64,000 nucleotides of DNA, taken from positions 34,465,710-34,529,709 of the forward strand of contig OZ022340.1 of NCBI GenBank assembly GCA_963989245.1. Direction: 5' to 3'. Within the stretch, counting starts at the first letter, position 1; the number at the start of each line of letters is the position of its first letter. The stretch is from Nansenia antarctica (Eukaryota > Chordata > Actinopteri > Argentiniformes > Microstomatidae). Of the stretch, positions 1-11,115 are shown piece by piece. The notes below the pieces were generated by a model. It was not told the origin of the DNA. It did no database searches and saw only the letters and a list, made by a program, of their open reading frames with translations. The translations under genes and the position numbers were made by a program.

Positions 1-534
1 TGGTTTGAGGGTAACTAGTGGTTTGCACCTTGCAGTTGGGCTGGTGACGTATAACCAGCCTGTTTGTGATGTCTGAGCTCATCAGTGCTTTCTTTCTTTC
101 TAAATTATTTTACAAGCTGTTGATTTTGGTAAGTCTTTGATAACTTTGCTAAGGTTTTGGCTATGTTTGCTAAGGTTTTGGCTATGTTTGGTAAGGTTTT
201 GGCTATGTTTTTAGATTCTGCTGATATTTTATTGACTTTCATTGATGTCTCTTTGGTTCTCAACTTGACAGACATTATGCCTGCACACATTATGTGACAG
301 AACACCTATAGCCTATGTATAAAAAGGATTGTCATTTCTAAATTGTGAAACCAATCTGAAAAAAGAAAACATTGAATTAAAGCTGAGAATCTGTACTTTA
401 ACCTCATAGTGATGGTTTGATTTAAAATTCAAACTGTTGGAGTATAGTGTTAAAATAAGACAAAATGCTTCCTCTTTCCAATACTTATGGAGGATCCTGT
501 ATGTTGCTTTGGAGGCCAATGTGTCCTGCCTAAA
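1..534. other. Non-genic flank with a 21-bp tandem repeat
   Basis: I see no gene here. A 21-bp unit (TTTGCTAAGGTTTTGGCTATG) is repeated about three times at 145-207. It leaves a short open frame on the minus strand with a repeated NIAKTLA motif, which I take as a repeat by-product and not as protein. Confidence 0.6.
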
Positions 535-1447
535 GCCCAGTTTATGCTTCTGCGTAAAATCGACGGCGTAGGCTACGGCGTAGCTTGCGTAGGCCCGCGT
601 AGCCTTGTGTAGGCTACGGCGTAGATTGACGCGCACCTCTCCAAAAATGTAACTACGCGGCAGTGCTTACGCAACCGTAAGCTCTGTGATTGGTCCGCTT
701 GGTAGCACATGATTCCGATATGATTCCGACTCTCTCGTAGGCCAAAATGCGGAAGCCATGACAGAAATATCATTTACTTTTTCTGTAATTACTTATTAAT
801 AAAGATTAGAAAAATTATGATGACCATCGTATTATCTTAGTTTAATGTCATTTCAATGCATCATAGAACTTTTATTTACAACAAGCATAACAAAAAAAAA
901 TCGCTATTATGCCGCTTTAAGTACACCGTTCCAACGGAGCCCCCCTGTGGAAGCGTCAGGCACAGCCTTCCTATAAGGAGCACGATTCACATTTACAAGA
1001 TGTACAATCCTGTTTATTTAGAAATAAATGATTAGTTACAGGGAGCCCCATGGCTGTTCGTTGGGTTTAAATTATATTTATGATAGACATATTTAATGTA
1101 AAGTTATTAGTATAAGAACTATGATTAGTCCGCTTAGTTGCGTCACATTCCGACTCTCTCGTAGGAATGCGGAAGCTATGACAGAAATGTCATTTACCTT
1201 TTCTGTAATTACTTATTAATAAAGATTTGATTTTATATGATAACCATCGTATTATCGTTTAATGTCATTTCAATGCATTATGGACATTTTCTTTACAACA
1301 AGCATAACAAGAAAAATCGTGATTATGCCACTATAAGTACACCGTTCCAACGGAGCGGATCAACGCGACGCGGAAGTATAAATTGCGAGAGCCCTTGCGT
1401 AGGCTACGGCGTAGACGCGCGTAAATTCGACGCAGAAGCATAAATCG
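535..1447. mobile_element. Non-autonomous TIR DNA transposon, copy 1
   Basis: The left end (GCCCAGTTTATGCTTCTGCG) and the reverse complement of the right end share the core TTTATGCTTCTGCGT. GTAGGCTACG-rich subterminal repeats lie just inside each end. A block with ATGCGGAAGC, TAATTACTTATTAATAAAGAT and GCATAACAA is present twice (about 712-935 and 1143-1350), so the element has an internal tandem duplication. A second copy lies inverted at 22819-23822. No transposase is visible and I could not fix a target-site duplication, so the superfamily is open. Confidence 0.65.
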
Positions 1448-1471
1448 TCTATCCTATCCTACGTCTATCTA

Positions 1472-1611
1472 TACTTCAGCAGCACGTGTGTCATTTCTCT
1501 ACCTCAGCAGCACGTGTGTCATTCCTCTACCTCAGCAGCACGTGTGTCATTTCTCTACCTCAGCAGCACGTGTGTCATTCCTCTACCTCAGCAGCACGTG
1601 TGTCATTTCGG
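1472..1611. repeat. 28-bp tandem repeat, five copies
   Basis: The unit TACCTCAGCAGCACGTGTGT + CATTYCTC is repeated five times head to tail. Copies alternate T and C at one position, which suggests a two-unit higher-order pattern. Confidence 0.85.
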
Positions 1612-1695
1612 TGCCCAAGTTAACAGGTTAGAGCAGCCAGCCCGCTTGAGCCGCACGTCTCAAAGTTGTACAGTATTACTCTACAGTATTGTAGT

Positions 1696-2935
1696 TAGGG
1701 ATGGGACGATTCTCATTTTTATCGTTAATCGCGATAAAAACACCCGCGATAACTTCATCGTGGAGAATTTTAATTATTTGAATAATCGTCATAATCGTAT
1801 GTTATGAATAAACTGTGTTTAACAAATGTCTGGTGCTATTTTTCAGCCTAGGCTACATTACTTTTGCAGTCAAGTTAGCGACTGTTACTGTAATATAATT
1901 GCAATTCCTCACATGAGCCGCGCACGAATATCCTCACAGAACTTGTCTCGCGCTATTGTTCAGCCTGCATGGGTAACGTTACTGTCAAGTCAGCCTTGTC
2001 AGTCAGTCACTAGGTAACGTATGCTAGCCTACTCACCATGGCTGGTGAAAAACTTTAGACGGGATACTGTCATTGGCCTTCCTTGTTATTACCAGGCAGT
2101 GACAGTCTATGGCTGCAAAAGGCACGGTCGCCCCTAAGCTTTAGCAAATATATTGTGGTTTACTTAATACTGTTCAGCACTTGAGGTTACATTCAATGCA
2201 TGACTTGTGCTATAGGCTAAATACAATGATTAAAGCGGCAAGTAGCAAGTGTGCGCATCAAAGGCATTAGGCACTTAACATCCATGCTGTATAAACACAT
2301 GACAACCGTCCGTTATTTCCCGAACTTTGCCCGAACCCCCTGCGAGGACCCGGGGAACAACGGTACGCTCCCCGCGGCTGCTATCAGACTGGCCGCGGGA
2401 GTGAGTGTTGAGGGAGAGAGTGTTGAGGGAGTGAGTGTTGAGGGAGAGAGGAGACGGCAACCCTCGCTCGCCATAGACTGTATCCCTACTCGTCTCTCCT
2501 GAGCTCGGTTGTAACGTGAACCGTGGAATACAAGTTAGATGCTTTACAGTAATTCCCCAAATGACCAGAAAAGGAAGCTAGATTTGTCGCTGGTCGCTTT
2601 TGACTAATTAAGTCGCCAAGGGGCTCTGGAAGTTGGCAACACTGGGAGTGCGTTCTTTAAACTTCCTTGGGTACGTTAATGAAAGGTGCTGATTGGCCGA
2701 AAAGGAATTGCTCTTTCTTAAGGACCCGGATTATGGCCAGAGATATGTGCCACTAGAATCTGAATTTGAATTACTGACTTAAAATGTCCTAAAAATACAA
2801 CAAAATCTAAGTTAAAGTGATTACAGTGTGTTTTATTGGCATAAAAAAAAAAAAATTCTCGCGATAATATCGTGGATCGCGATTATTTTGCCCACGATAA
2901 TCGTGACATGACATTTTCTAATCGTCCCACCCCTA
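1696..2935. mobile_element. hAT-type non-autonomous element, 1240 bp, with 8-bp TSD
   Basis: The ends are TAGGGATGGGACGATT and AATCGTCCCACCCCTA, an inverted pair with one mismatch. Perfect 8-bp copies of ATTGTAGT flank the element at 1688-1695 and 2936-2943. GCGATAA / TTATCGTGG-type subterminal repeats lie inside both ends. The 8-bp duplication fits the hAT superfamily. No transposase domain is visible inside; short internal frames are not convincing. Confidence 0.85.
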
Positions 2936-3223
2936 ATTGTAGTACAGTATTACTCTACAGTATTGTTGTACAGTATTACTCTACAGTATTGTACAGTATT
3001 GTACAGTATTACTCTACAGTATTGTACAGTATTATTCTACAGTATTGTACAGTATTACTCTACAGTAGTGGTCACCAACCCGTCGATCGCGATCGACTGG
3101 TAGATCTTTGAGACTTTCCCTGTAGATCTTTGATTGATAAATAAAAATAAAATAAAAACATTTTTATTTTTTATTTTTTATTTAAAAAAAATAAAAATAC
3201 ACAAAGAGCCTATGTTTTGCACG

Positions 3224-3226
<3 letters not shown>

Positions 3227-3295
<69 letters not shown>
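3227..3295. repeat. (CT)n microsatellite
   Basis: About 69 bases of uninterrupted CT dinucleotide inside the hAT element, upstream of the remaining transposase. The expansion occupies the region where the transposase N-terminus would be expected. Confidence 0.95.
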
Positions 3296-3296
<1 letters not shown>

Positions 3297-3390
3297 AGCA
3301 AACTGTTGTGTCGCAAATGCTGCATGAAAGTGACCAATCAGATAAGAGAATAGTACTGCTACGTGACTCGCAAAAAAAACATTTGTCAAA

Positions 3391-4864
3391 ATGGTTTTCC
3401 AGGATTCTACAACAAAGGAGGATTTCTTCACTCTTTTGCACTTAAAGGAGAAAACGAGGGGTGTGGATATTTACAATGAGTTCAAAAAATATGTCGGTGA
3501 AAATGACATACCCATTCATAAACTAGTGGCGATTACTACTGACGGGGCCCCAGCAATGCGCAATGGATTTATTGGACTGTGTCGTAATGACCCTGATTTT
3601 CCCTCCTTCGTCAATTATCACTGTGTGATCCATCAGCAGGCCTTGGCTGGTAAGGTGTTGGACTTTTCCCATGTAATGACACTGGTGGTGAAACTAGTCA
3701 ACTCGATTCGAGCGAAAGCGCTTCAGCACCGCTTATTCAAAGCGTTATTGGACGAGCTCGACGCTGCTTACGGAGACCTGCTTCTCCATGCTGATGTGCG
3801 GTGGTTGAGTCGCGGCAAAGTGCTGCAGCGATTTGTCGACTTGCTGCCCGAGATCAAGACGTTCCTGTCGACAAGGCAAGTGGTAGTAAATATTTTCATA
3901 GGCAAAGGACTTAAATTGGTGTGGAAAGTCAGATCTTTACCTTTTCTTTTTACTGTTTCCCCCTGCTTTTATATTAATTCTATGCATGTATATGTTTTTA
4001 TATATGTTTTTATTCACTTTATGTTCTTATTCCTGTTGTAAAGCACTTTGAGCTGCATTTCTTGTATGAAAGGTGCTATATAAATAAAGCTTTACTTACT
4101 TAGGCCTACTTACTTACAAGGAACGAGGAGCACAAGGAACTGGCAGACGATGCGTGGCTACTGGACCTGGGGTTCCTGACAGACATAACCGCAAAACTGA
4201 ACGCACTCAACTACGAGCTGCAGGGAAAAGACCGACACCTTCCCCACATGATAAGCGCAGTAAATGGGTTCAAGGCCAAGCTCGGTGTTTGGACCACACA
4301 CACCTAAAGAATGGGAGGCTGACACACTTTCCCAACCTGGAGAAAATGGCACAGGCCTTGGAAGACAATGATGCTTTTCACCCTGAGCAGTACTGTGCTC
4401 CCCTGGACAAACTGGCAACAGAGTTCAATCGGCGTTTTGGTGAGTTAGATGTCATGGGAGATATTGCTGCATTTGTCTCAAACCCATTTGTGCCCATTGA
4501 TATAGAGCAGGTAGCAGCCAAATTCCAGCAAGTATTTACTTTGCCAAGTGGAGTTGACATGGAGACGGTTGATTTACAAAATGACATAGAGCTGAAAGCC
4601 AGGTCAAGGGACAGTGACTTTTGGGGACTTGTCAGCAGAGAGAAGTTTCCTCTTCTCACTGCATGTGCACTAAGAGTGAGTGCCTACTTTGGATCCACAT
4701 ATCTCTGTGAAATGTCATTTTCACAGATGAAAATAATCAAATCAAAGTACAGGAGCCGCCTTACTGACAGACACCTCACAGACTGTCTCAGACTGGCAGT
4801 CAGTAGCTATGAGCCAAACTACAAAGCACTTGTAGACAGTATCCAGTCACAACCATCACACTGA
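3391..4864 (+). pseudogene. hAT transposase remnant (GTF2IRD2/Charlie-like)
   Basis: Part 1 (3391-3876) reads STTKEDFFTLLHL, then ITTDGAPAMRNG, YHCVIHQQALAGKVL and DVRWLSRGKVLQRF, the central catalytic region of hAT transposases related to GTF2IRD2-like genes. It is interrupted at 3876 by a LINE fragment. Coding resumes at 4122 (frame beginning NEEHKELADDAWLLDLGF), then shifts by two bases in a CACACA run near 4300. Part 3 continues to 4864 with CEMSFSQMKIIKSKYRSRL and TDCLRLAVSSYEP, the C-terminal dimerisation region. The N-terminal zinc finger is absent. The gene is dead through 5' loss, an insertion and a frameshift. Family assignment is by motif recognition. Confidence 0.85.
3877..4115 (+). 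mobile_element. 5'-truncated LINE 3' end inserted in the hAT gene
   Basis: The insert ends in AAGCACTTTGAGCTGCATTT, then GGTGCTATATAAATAAAG and TTTACTTACT repeats, a 3' tail typical of fish LINEs. ACAAGG occurs on both sides (3871-3876 and 4116-4121) as a short target duplication. Removing the insert and one duplication restores the reading register of the surrounding transposase, which fixes the boundaries. The exact LINE family is not clear from 239 bases. Confidence 0.75.
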
Positions 4865-5695
4865 CTTGAGTGAGTAACATGACTGTTTCGATGTGAAAAG
4901 TAATGCTGCATAAGATGACTGCACTTAGCACTGACTGAGACACAAGTACACATTACAGTTCTACTTTATAAAATGCTATACTTGTAAATTATGTTTGTCA
5001 ATGTTAATAATATGAGAAAGTACACATTAGTTTTACTTTTGTTTTGATGTGAAAAGTGATGCTGCATAAGATGACTGTACTTAGCACTGACTGAGAAAGT
5101 ACACATTACAGTTCTACTTTATAAAATGCTAATTGTAAATATGTTTGTCAATGTTAATAAGTAAGAATAATAATTAAGTCAGTCAAGTGTCAAAATGTCA
5201 AGAATGTCAGCTAACGTTACTATGAACAAAATGATTTTATCATACATTCCTCCATTCCATCATTCCATGCCTTTATTTTTTTGTGTTGTAATGAAATGAC
5301 ATAATCAAACTTTGAATTGAATTTCAGTTATGTACAATTCTTAAAGCAAGACAGCTGCCTGATATGCTTGATAGTCTTTTTTTTGTTGTTGCATACATTT
5401 TAATGTTGGACCAATGCATTGCATCTAATTAAAATACAGGCAAATAAACGTCATTAAGTTTAAAGTACTATCTTGGCTGTCTTTTTCTCTCAACGCTTCA
5501 ATAGGTAGATCTTGCCTTCATCAAGGCCGAGGTCAGGGATCTTGGGCTTAAAAAGGTTGGTGACCACTGCTCTACAGTATTGTACAGTATTATTCTACAG
5601 TATTGTACAGTATTACTCTACAGTATTGTACAGTATTATTCTACAGTATTGTACAGTATTACTCTACAGCATTGTTGTACAGTATTACTCTACAG

Positions 5696-6044
5696 CAGCG
5701 GTTCCCAACCTGAGTACTGCAAGTGGGCCGCCAAATCATGGGCAAAAAAAATGTTTTATTGACGTTTTTTTGTTACAAAAACGTTTTAATTTTAAAAAGA
5801 TAAAAAATCTTGGATTGAACAGCCTTGATCGTATTGTGTGTGGTGTGCGCCGATATTTCCATCCGAAAAGAAGAAGTCAGCTCGCTTCTTGATTGGCTAC
5901 ATTCCATCCCGGACTCGCGAACAGGGTTGCCAGATGGGATCGACATTTTCCACCCTAACCACAGTCTAAAACCGCTAATTCCACCCAAAAAACTGGACAT
6001 ATCTGTAAAGTGGGCCGTGAGTCCTAATAGGTTGGGAACCGCTG
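5696..6044. mobile_element. Short hAT-type element, 349 bp, TSD CTCTACAG
   Basis: The ends are CAGCGGTTCCCAACC and GGTTGGGAACCGCTG, perfect inverted repeats. The 8-bp duplication CTCTACAG lies at 5688-5695 and 6045-6052. The interior (GCAAGTGGGCCGCC near the left, AAGTGGGCCGTGAGTCC near the right) codes for nothing recognisable. This is a non-autonomous hAT derivative, and the second element in the array to use the same target octamer. Confidence 0.9.
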
Positions 6045-6334
6045 CTCTACAGTATTGTTGTACAGTATTACTCTACAGTATTGTTGTACAGTATTACTCT
6101 AGTCTACATTAGTGTTGTACAGTATTGTTGTACAGTATTACTCTACAGTATTGTTGTACAGTATTACTCTACAGTATTGTTGTACAGTATTGTTGTACAG
6201 TATTACTCTACAGTATTGTTGTACAGTATTGTTGTACAGTATTGTTCTCTCGCTCTCTCCTTCTGCCTCTTTTTCATACTCTCGCCGTCTGCCTCCTTCC
6301 CCCGTTCTCTGCCTCCTTTACTTTTTCCTCTCTC

Positions 6335-6578
<244 letters not shown>

Positions 6579-7242
6579 GACTGTACATTGAGGCTTAACA
6601 CTAGAACAGCCGTGAGGTGTTAAACAGCACCAGTGAGTACAAAAAAAATTCTACCTTTGCACTCGATCACATTTCAGGACCCTCCTTTCATGACTTTTCC
6701 TAGATATGTGCGTTCTACCACCCAGCATTTTTACATTTTCAAAATCAAGTTAGTATAAAGCGTTTTAGCAGTATTTCTGTGTGTGTCTGTGTATTTGTGG
6801 CTGCTATCTTTTTCTCCAAGCCTGCAATTCTCTTTTATATCAGCAGAGGTAGCAAGGGGGCACACACTGTGCTCAAATTCAGGCTTCAGTGCTGAATGAG
6901 ACACAGTGCATAAGACTGATATTTGTGTTTATATATAGGCTATAATAACAATCAAAATAAGATATGTATATGTGCAGACAGTTATGAAAATGATAAACTG
7001 TACAGTATGTCTCCCAATCAATGTTCGTTCAGACAATACAACCAAAGGCGTAAAAATACTGATGTTCTCATAATGTAATTATAGATATAGCTAAATTAGA
7101 CTGTAGACTGCTATGGAGGTATATTGAAACCAATATATAGATTATATATATAGATTATATATACAACCTGATTGGATTAAATAAGATTCTGTTGTGATTG
7201 TGTTGACATTGTTGTGATTGCAAAATAAATCTTGGTTATGTA

Positions 7243-7584
7243 ATGTGTAAAGAACATGATGACACGAATGCCTATTATGATGATATGCAAAAGGGACAAT
7301 CTGTGTCTATGAATCTTGAACAATCACCGGTTGAATATGCTAATATAGGAACAGTGCCTAAAACCCCACTTCAAAAGGTTGTTATTCAAAGGCAGCATCC
7401 AAAGCCTACTAACACATTGCACAGTAAAAGAGAACATGATCAAATGTCAACAATGAATAATCAGTCAACAATGGATAATCTTATCAATCAAGACACCATG
7501 TCCAATGTAGAGCAAAAACATGACATCGCTGATATCCTTCTTATGCATTGTTTTTTTGATTTTGCATTCCTTGTTTCGTGGTAA
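7243..7584 (+). CDS. Unrecognised 113-aa open frame inside the TTAA element
   Basis: An ATG-started frame rich in Q, N, T and M (for example PKTPLQKVVIQRQHPKPTN and a repeat-like STMNNQSTMDN). It ends in a hydrophobic stretch (LLMHCFFDFAFLVSW). I do not recognise a domain. It lies 640 bases inside the left end of the TTAA element, so it could be a remnant of the element's own gene, but the second copy lacks this segment. It may also be a chance frame. Confidence 0.25.
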   Translation: MCKEHDDTNAYYDDMQKGQSVSMNLEQSPVEYANIGTVPKTPLQKVVIQRQHPKPTNTLHSKREHDQMSTMNNQSTMDNLINQDTMSNVEQKHDIADILLMHCFFDFAFLVSW

Positions 7585-8420
7585 ACTAATCTCTTTCTGA
7601 TCGTCCCGTTCACAAAAACCTAAGGTGCATAAGTCACGTAATATGGTGAAATAAATGTTCGTTCAGACAATCACTGTATGGGACAACTCGTTTCTAAGTT
7701 ACAAACTTCTGAGTTACAATCACTTGATTCAATTCATGAGCGAGCCAAGCGGGTTTCAAAGCTTACAAGCTTACAGCAGTCGATTGTCTGCTGATGTTAG
7801 GGCCGGCGTGAAGTTCACGACAAATAAACAGACTTTGTGAAGCTCATAACTATGATAACACAATATTGCAATATTTATTACTATTCTTTTTTAATAATGA
7901 TAATCAACTTTCATTCATTAGTAAAGCTCCCGCAGTCTCAATCAATCTCCTCTCCATATATAGCATTTAATCTGTTCCATAGTTCGTTCTCAGCTGACTC
8001 AAGCTTCATATCAGATTGCTCTAATAATTTCCCCACTTCTCTGCTCATAGGAACTTTATGCATTTTAGAGAAACATGCAGAGCATGTATTTGACAAATAA
8101 ACGTGTAGGCTATGAACTAGTTTCTAAAGTGAGTTACAATCACTTGATGCAATGGTTGACGGGGGAGGGTAATCTTATTGATCGTTTCCCATCAGCAAAA
8201 CAATAGCTGCCAATTCATGAGCGAGCCAAGAGGGTTTCAAAGCTGCCAAGCAGGTTTCAACGCTTACAAGCTTACAGCAGTCGATTGTCTGCTGATGTTA
8301 CAGGCACGGCCGGCGTGAAGTTCACGACAAATAAACAGACTTTATCACTGTGAAGCTCATAACTATGATAACACAATATTGCAATATTTATTACTATTCT
8401 TTTTAAATAATGATAATCAA

Positions 8421-9674
8421 GGGTTAGTGGGGCATGTCCAACATGGCAGAGGGGGCCTTGGCTTGGAAACAACAACACCCACATGGCAAAAGGCTACTCC
8501 AACCGAACGGCGGAAGATGGTGGTTGAGGAGGTGCGCCACCAGGAGGAAGCAGCCAGGTGCGCCAAGGCAGTCTCCCAAGCCCAGCAAGGCCGCTGGATG
8601 AAGTGGGAGAGCGTGGAGAGGAGGAAAATCACGTGGAACGAGCTGTGGAGCATGGAGTCTAATAGGCTAAGTTTCATCATCAGAGCCACATATGATGTCC
8701 TGCCCTCTCCTACCAACCTACATCTCTGGTATGGAGAGGACCCAGCCTGTCTCCAGTGTGCAGCCCCAGCAACCCTCAAACACATCTTGGTGGGTTGCAA
8801 GACCAGTCTAACTCAAGGAAGATACACCTGGCGCCACAACCAAGTGCTAAAGTGCTTGGCTGCCGAACTTGAGCACAAGAGGGTAACCACCAACGCCATG
8901 CCTCTCAATGCCCAGACTACCTTTCCACGGAAAACAACCTTCATCCGGGAAAGGGAGAAACAGCGGACCAAGCCATCACCTCCAGACTCAGGCCCACTGA
9001 ACGCAGCCCGGGATTGGGAAATGCGGGTAGACCTCAGCCAGAGGCTCACCTTCCCACCCGAAATTGCAGCGACCAACCTGCGCCCAGACCTAGTCCTCTG
9101 GTCCAAGTCCTGCCGGCGTGTCTTCATCGTAGAACTGACGGTCCCATGGGAGGAGGCCATCGATGAGGCATTCGAACGGAAGAGGCTGCGGTATGCCAAC
9201 TTAGCAGTCGAAGCAGAGGGGCGGGGCTGGAACGTGAAGGTGTGGCCAGTGGAGGTGGGCTGCAGAGGCTTTGTAGCCAGCTCCACCACAAGGCTCCTGA
9301 GGGCAGTAGGGATCAGAGGACAGGCCCAACGGAAGGCAATCAGAGAACTGTCCACTGCAGCAGAACGGAGCAGTCACTGGCTGTGGCTGAAACGTAGGGA
9401 CCCAACATGGGCTCCCAAATGACCACGTGGTGCCACCGTGCGACACACACCCAGGCCTGATCAGCCTGTGGTGGGCCAACCTCGGCAGAGGGTGTCTTGT
9501 GATAACTGGCCGAAACACCCAATGAGGTCGGGGACCACAACTGAAGATGTGTCGTACTGGTGGCACCACGTGATCATTGCCAAATTCCACTCCACCCAAG
9601 AGGACATCTCCAACTCCACTCAATTGTTGTGCTGAATATTTAGGGATTTTAACAACCAGTCCTATTAAGAATCC
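8421..9674 (+). mobile_element. 5'-truncated non-LTR retrotransposon with restriction-like endonuclease
   Basis: Comparison with the neighbouring module shows foreign sequence beginning after TGATAATCAA (8420) and ending before TCATTAG (9675). Seven target bases (CTTTCAT) are missing and there is no target duplication. The insert encodes the C-terminus of an R2/NeSL/HERO-type ORF and a short 3' UTR without a poly(A) tail. Most of the element, including the RT, is absent. The clade within the RLE group cannot be fixed from this part. Confidence 0.75.
8424..9422 (+). pseudogene. C-terminal part of an RLE-type LINE polyprotein
   Basis: The frame is open to 9422 but lacks its start and RT domain. 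A zinc-knuckle-like motif CLQCAAPATLKHILVGC (C-X2-C...H-X4-C) is followed by the restriction-like endonuclease core, RPDLVLWS and then VFIVELTVPWE. This is the PD...(D/E)-type pattern of R2, NeSL and HERO elements. Downstream KRLRYANLAVEAEGRGW and SSHWLWLKRRDPTW form the conserved tail. The frame upstream of 8421 belongs to the host module, so the ATG at 8379 is not a real start. No internal stops are present, so the truncated copy may be fairly young. Confidence 0.75.
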
Positions 9675-10585
9675 TCATTAGTAAAGCTCCCGCAGTCTCA
9701 ATCAATCTCCTCTCCATATATAGCATTTAATCTGTTCCATAGTTCGTTCTCAGCTGACTCAAGCTTCATATCAGATTGCTCTAATCATTTCCCCACTTCT
9801 CTGCTCATAGGAACTTTATGCATTTTAGAGAAACATGCAGAGCATGTATTTGACAAATAAACGTGTAGGCTATGAACTAGTTTCTAAAGTGAGTTACAAT
9901 CACTTGATGCAATGGTTGACGGGGGAGGGTAATCTTATTGATCGTTTCCCATCAGCAAAACAATAGCTGCCAATTCATGAGCGAGCCAAGCGGGTTTCAA
10001 AGCTGCCAAGCAGGTTTCAACGCTTACAAGCTTACAGCAGTCGATTGTCTGCTGATGTTACGGGCACGGCCGGCGTGAAGTTCACGACAAATAAACAGAC
10101 TTTATCACTGTGAAGCTCATAACTATGATAACACAATATTGCAATATTTATTACTATTATTTTTGTATAATAATAATCAACCATCATTCGTTAGTAATGA
10201 AAACTCCTGCAGTTCCGATCAATCTCCTCTCCACTTTACACATTACATAACCAAGATCTCTTTTGACATCACAACAATGTCAACACAATCACAACAGAAT
10301 CTTATTTTATCCAACCAGGTTTTATATTTTGATTATGACATCATGTCTTTCAACATTGTCACACTTTTCATTACACACATTAGCGGCATCAAAAATGATG
10401 GGCTGGGCGTGCGAGGGAGCGTGCTTATTCTGGCAGATTGTGAAATATAAAAACCAATAACATTCTGAATGATTTATCATTCTGTACTCTTTCTCTCCTT
10501 TCTTTCATGTATTTTCTTTTCTTTTTCTCAATTAGTAGTCTCCTAATCTCGCTACAGTTTGAGCGAGACTGTAACTGTCATTGTT

Positions 10586-10690
10586 TGAATGAATGAATGA
10601 ATGGTCTTTATTTGTCATTGATATAGTACAGGTACCAAACAACGAAATTTGGGAGGGGGGGCTCCCCTGGTGCTAGGAAACTAGGTGCTA
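10586..10690 (-). mobile_element. Rex1-type LINE 3' end fragment
   Basis: (GAAT)n followed by TCTTTATTTGTCATTG, ACAGGTACCAAACAACGAAA and GGGGGCTCCCCTGG is the minus-strand 3' end shared with the larger copies at 24043, 36190 and 57215. Only about 100 bases remain, with no coding sequence. Confidence 0.75.
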
Positions 10691-11115
10691 TAACTGTGTT
10701 CATGTTATAATGTTTAGTGAACGAACAATTGTTGGGTGTGTGAAATGTGTACATCAAATAACATGATGTCGGCGATCTACTAGAACTGCGGGACGACTGC
10801 AATGTAGGCTACCATATCATACCGTTTTATATTGAAAAATATGATGGTAAATAAATACATGTGGGACCGATGTATGATGGCAGAGGTGTGGTGTGTATCA
10901 GTCAGTCTTGTTCCAGCGATAAGACATGCGCTCTGATCAATGAACAAAGAGATCGGGTTTCCCCCGCGGTGTGTTGCGTGTTCACGCTTCTTGCGTGACA
11001 TCGCCCTCCAGCGATCTTTGTGCGTCAGTACACTCTTCTCTATGTTAAACTATCATAGTGCTGAAGCACACCTCATCGCGCTTGAATAAGGTCGCGATCC
11101 GCGGCGCTCCCAGTG

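Larger units (their letters stand above)
3066..5569 (+). mobile_element. hAT transposon with broken transposase, 2504 bp
   Basis: The terminal repeats are TAGTGGTCACCAACC at the left and GGTTGGTGACCACTG at the right. Perfect 8-bp duplications of CTCTACAG lie at 3058-3065 and 5570-5577. The element encodes a decayed hAT transposase on the plus strand (3391-4864) and itself received a 5'-truncated LINE end (3877-4115). It sits inside the tandem array, and its target octamer is part of the repeat unit. Confidence 0.9.
1668..6245. repeat. CTCTACAGTATTG(TTG)TACAGTATTA array, broken by three transposons
   Basis: Units of 23 and 26 bp, built from CTCTACAG, TATTG and TACAGTATTA, occur at 1668-1695, 2936-3065, 5570-5695 and 6045-6245. 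Three hAT-type insertions separate the blocks. Without the insertions the array would be roughly 450-480 bp. The units code for nothing; open frames reading CCTVLLYSI repeats across them are by-products. Confidence 0.85.
7737..10190. repeat. Tandem modules of about 476 bp inside TTAA element 1
   Basis: A module starting ATTCATGAGCGAGCCAAG, passing through GGCCGGCGTGAAGTTCACGA, ATTGCAATATTTATTACTAT and CATTAGTAAAGCTCCCGCAG, begins at 7737, at 8213 and (third, partial) at 9974. The second module is split by the LINE at 8421-9674. The same module appears in element 2 at about 19740-19950, 20300-20960 and 21545-21650. Confidence 0.75.
6599..11115. mobile_element. TTAA-flanked composite element (piggyBac-like ends), copy 1
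   Basis: TTAA lies at 6595-6598 and 11116-11119. The ends are CACTAGAACAGCCGTG at the left and CCCAGTG at the right (CACTGGG inverted). A second copy with TTAA and CACTAG ends lies at 18911-21840, and a short relative at 43353-43675. The interior holds three runs of a module of about 476 bp, a stretch at 7157-7240 that is the inverse of 10245-10322, a LINE insertion (8421-9674) and a Rex1-type 3' fragment (10586-10690). TTAA targets are typical of piggyBac elements, but no piggyBac transposase is recognisable, so the superfamily is an inference. Confidence 0.65.

Noticed and set aside
8379..8420. ATG at 8379 as start of the RLE-type protein
   Set aside because: The bases before 8421 belong to the repeated host module, so the apparent start is fortuitous.
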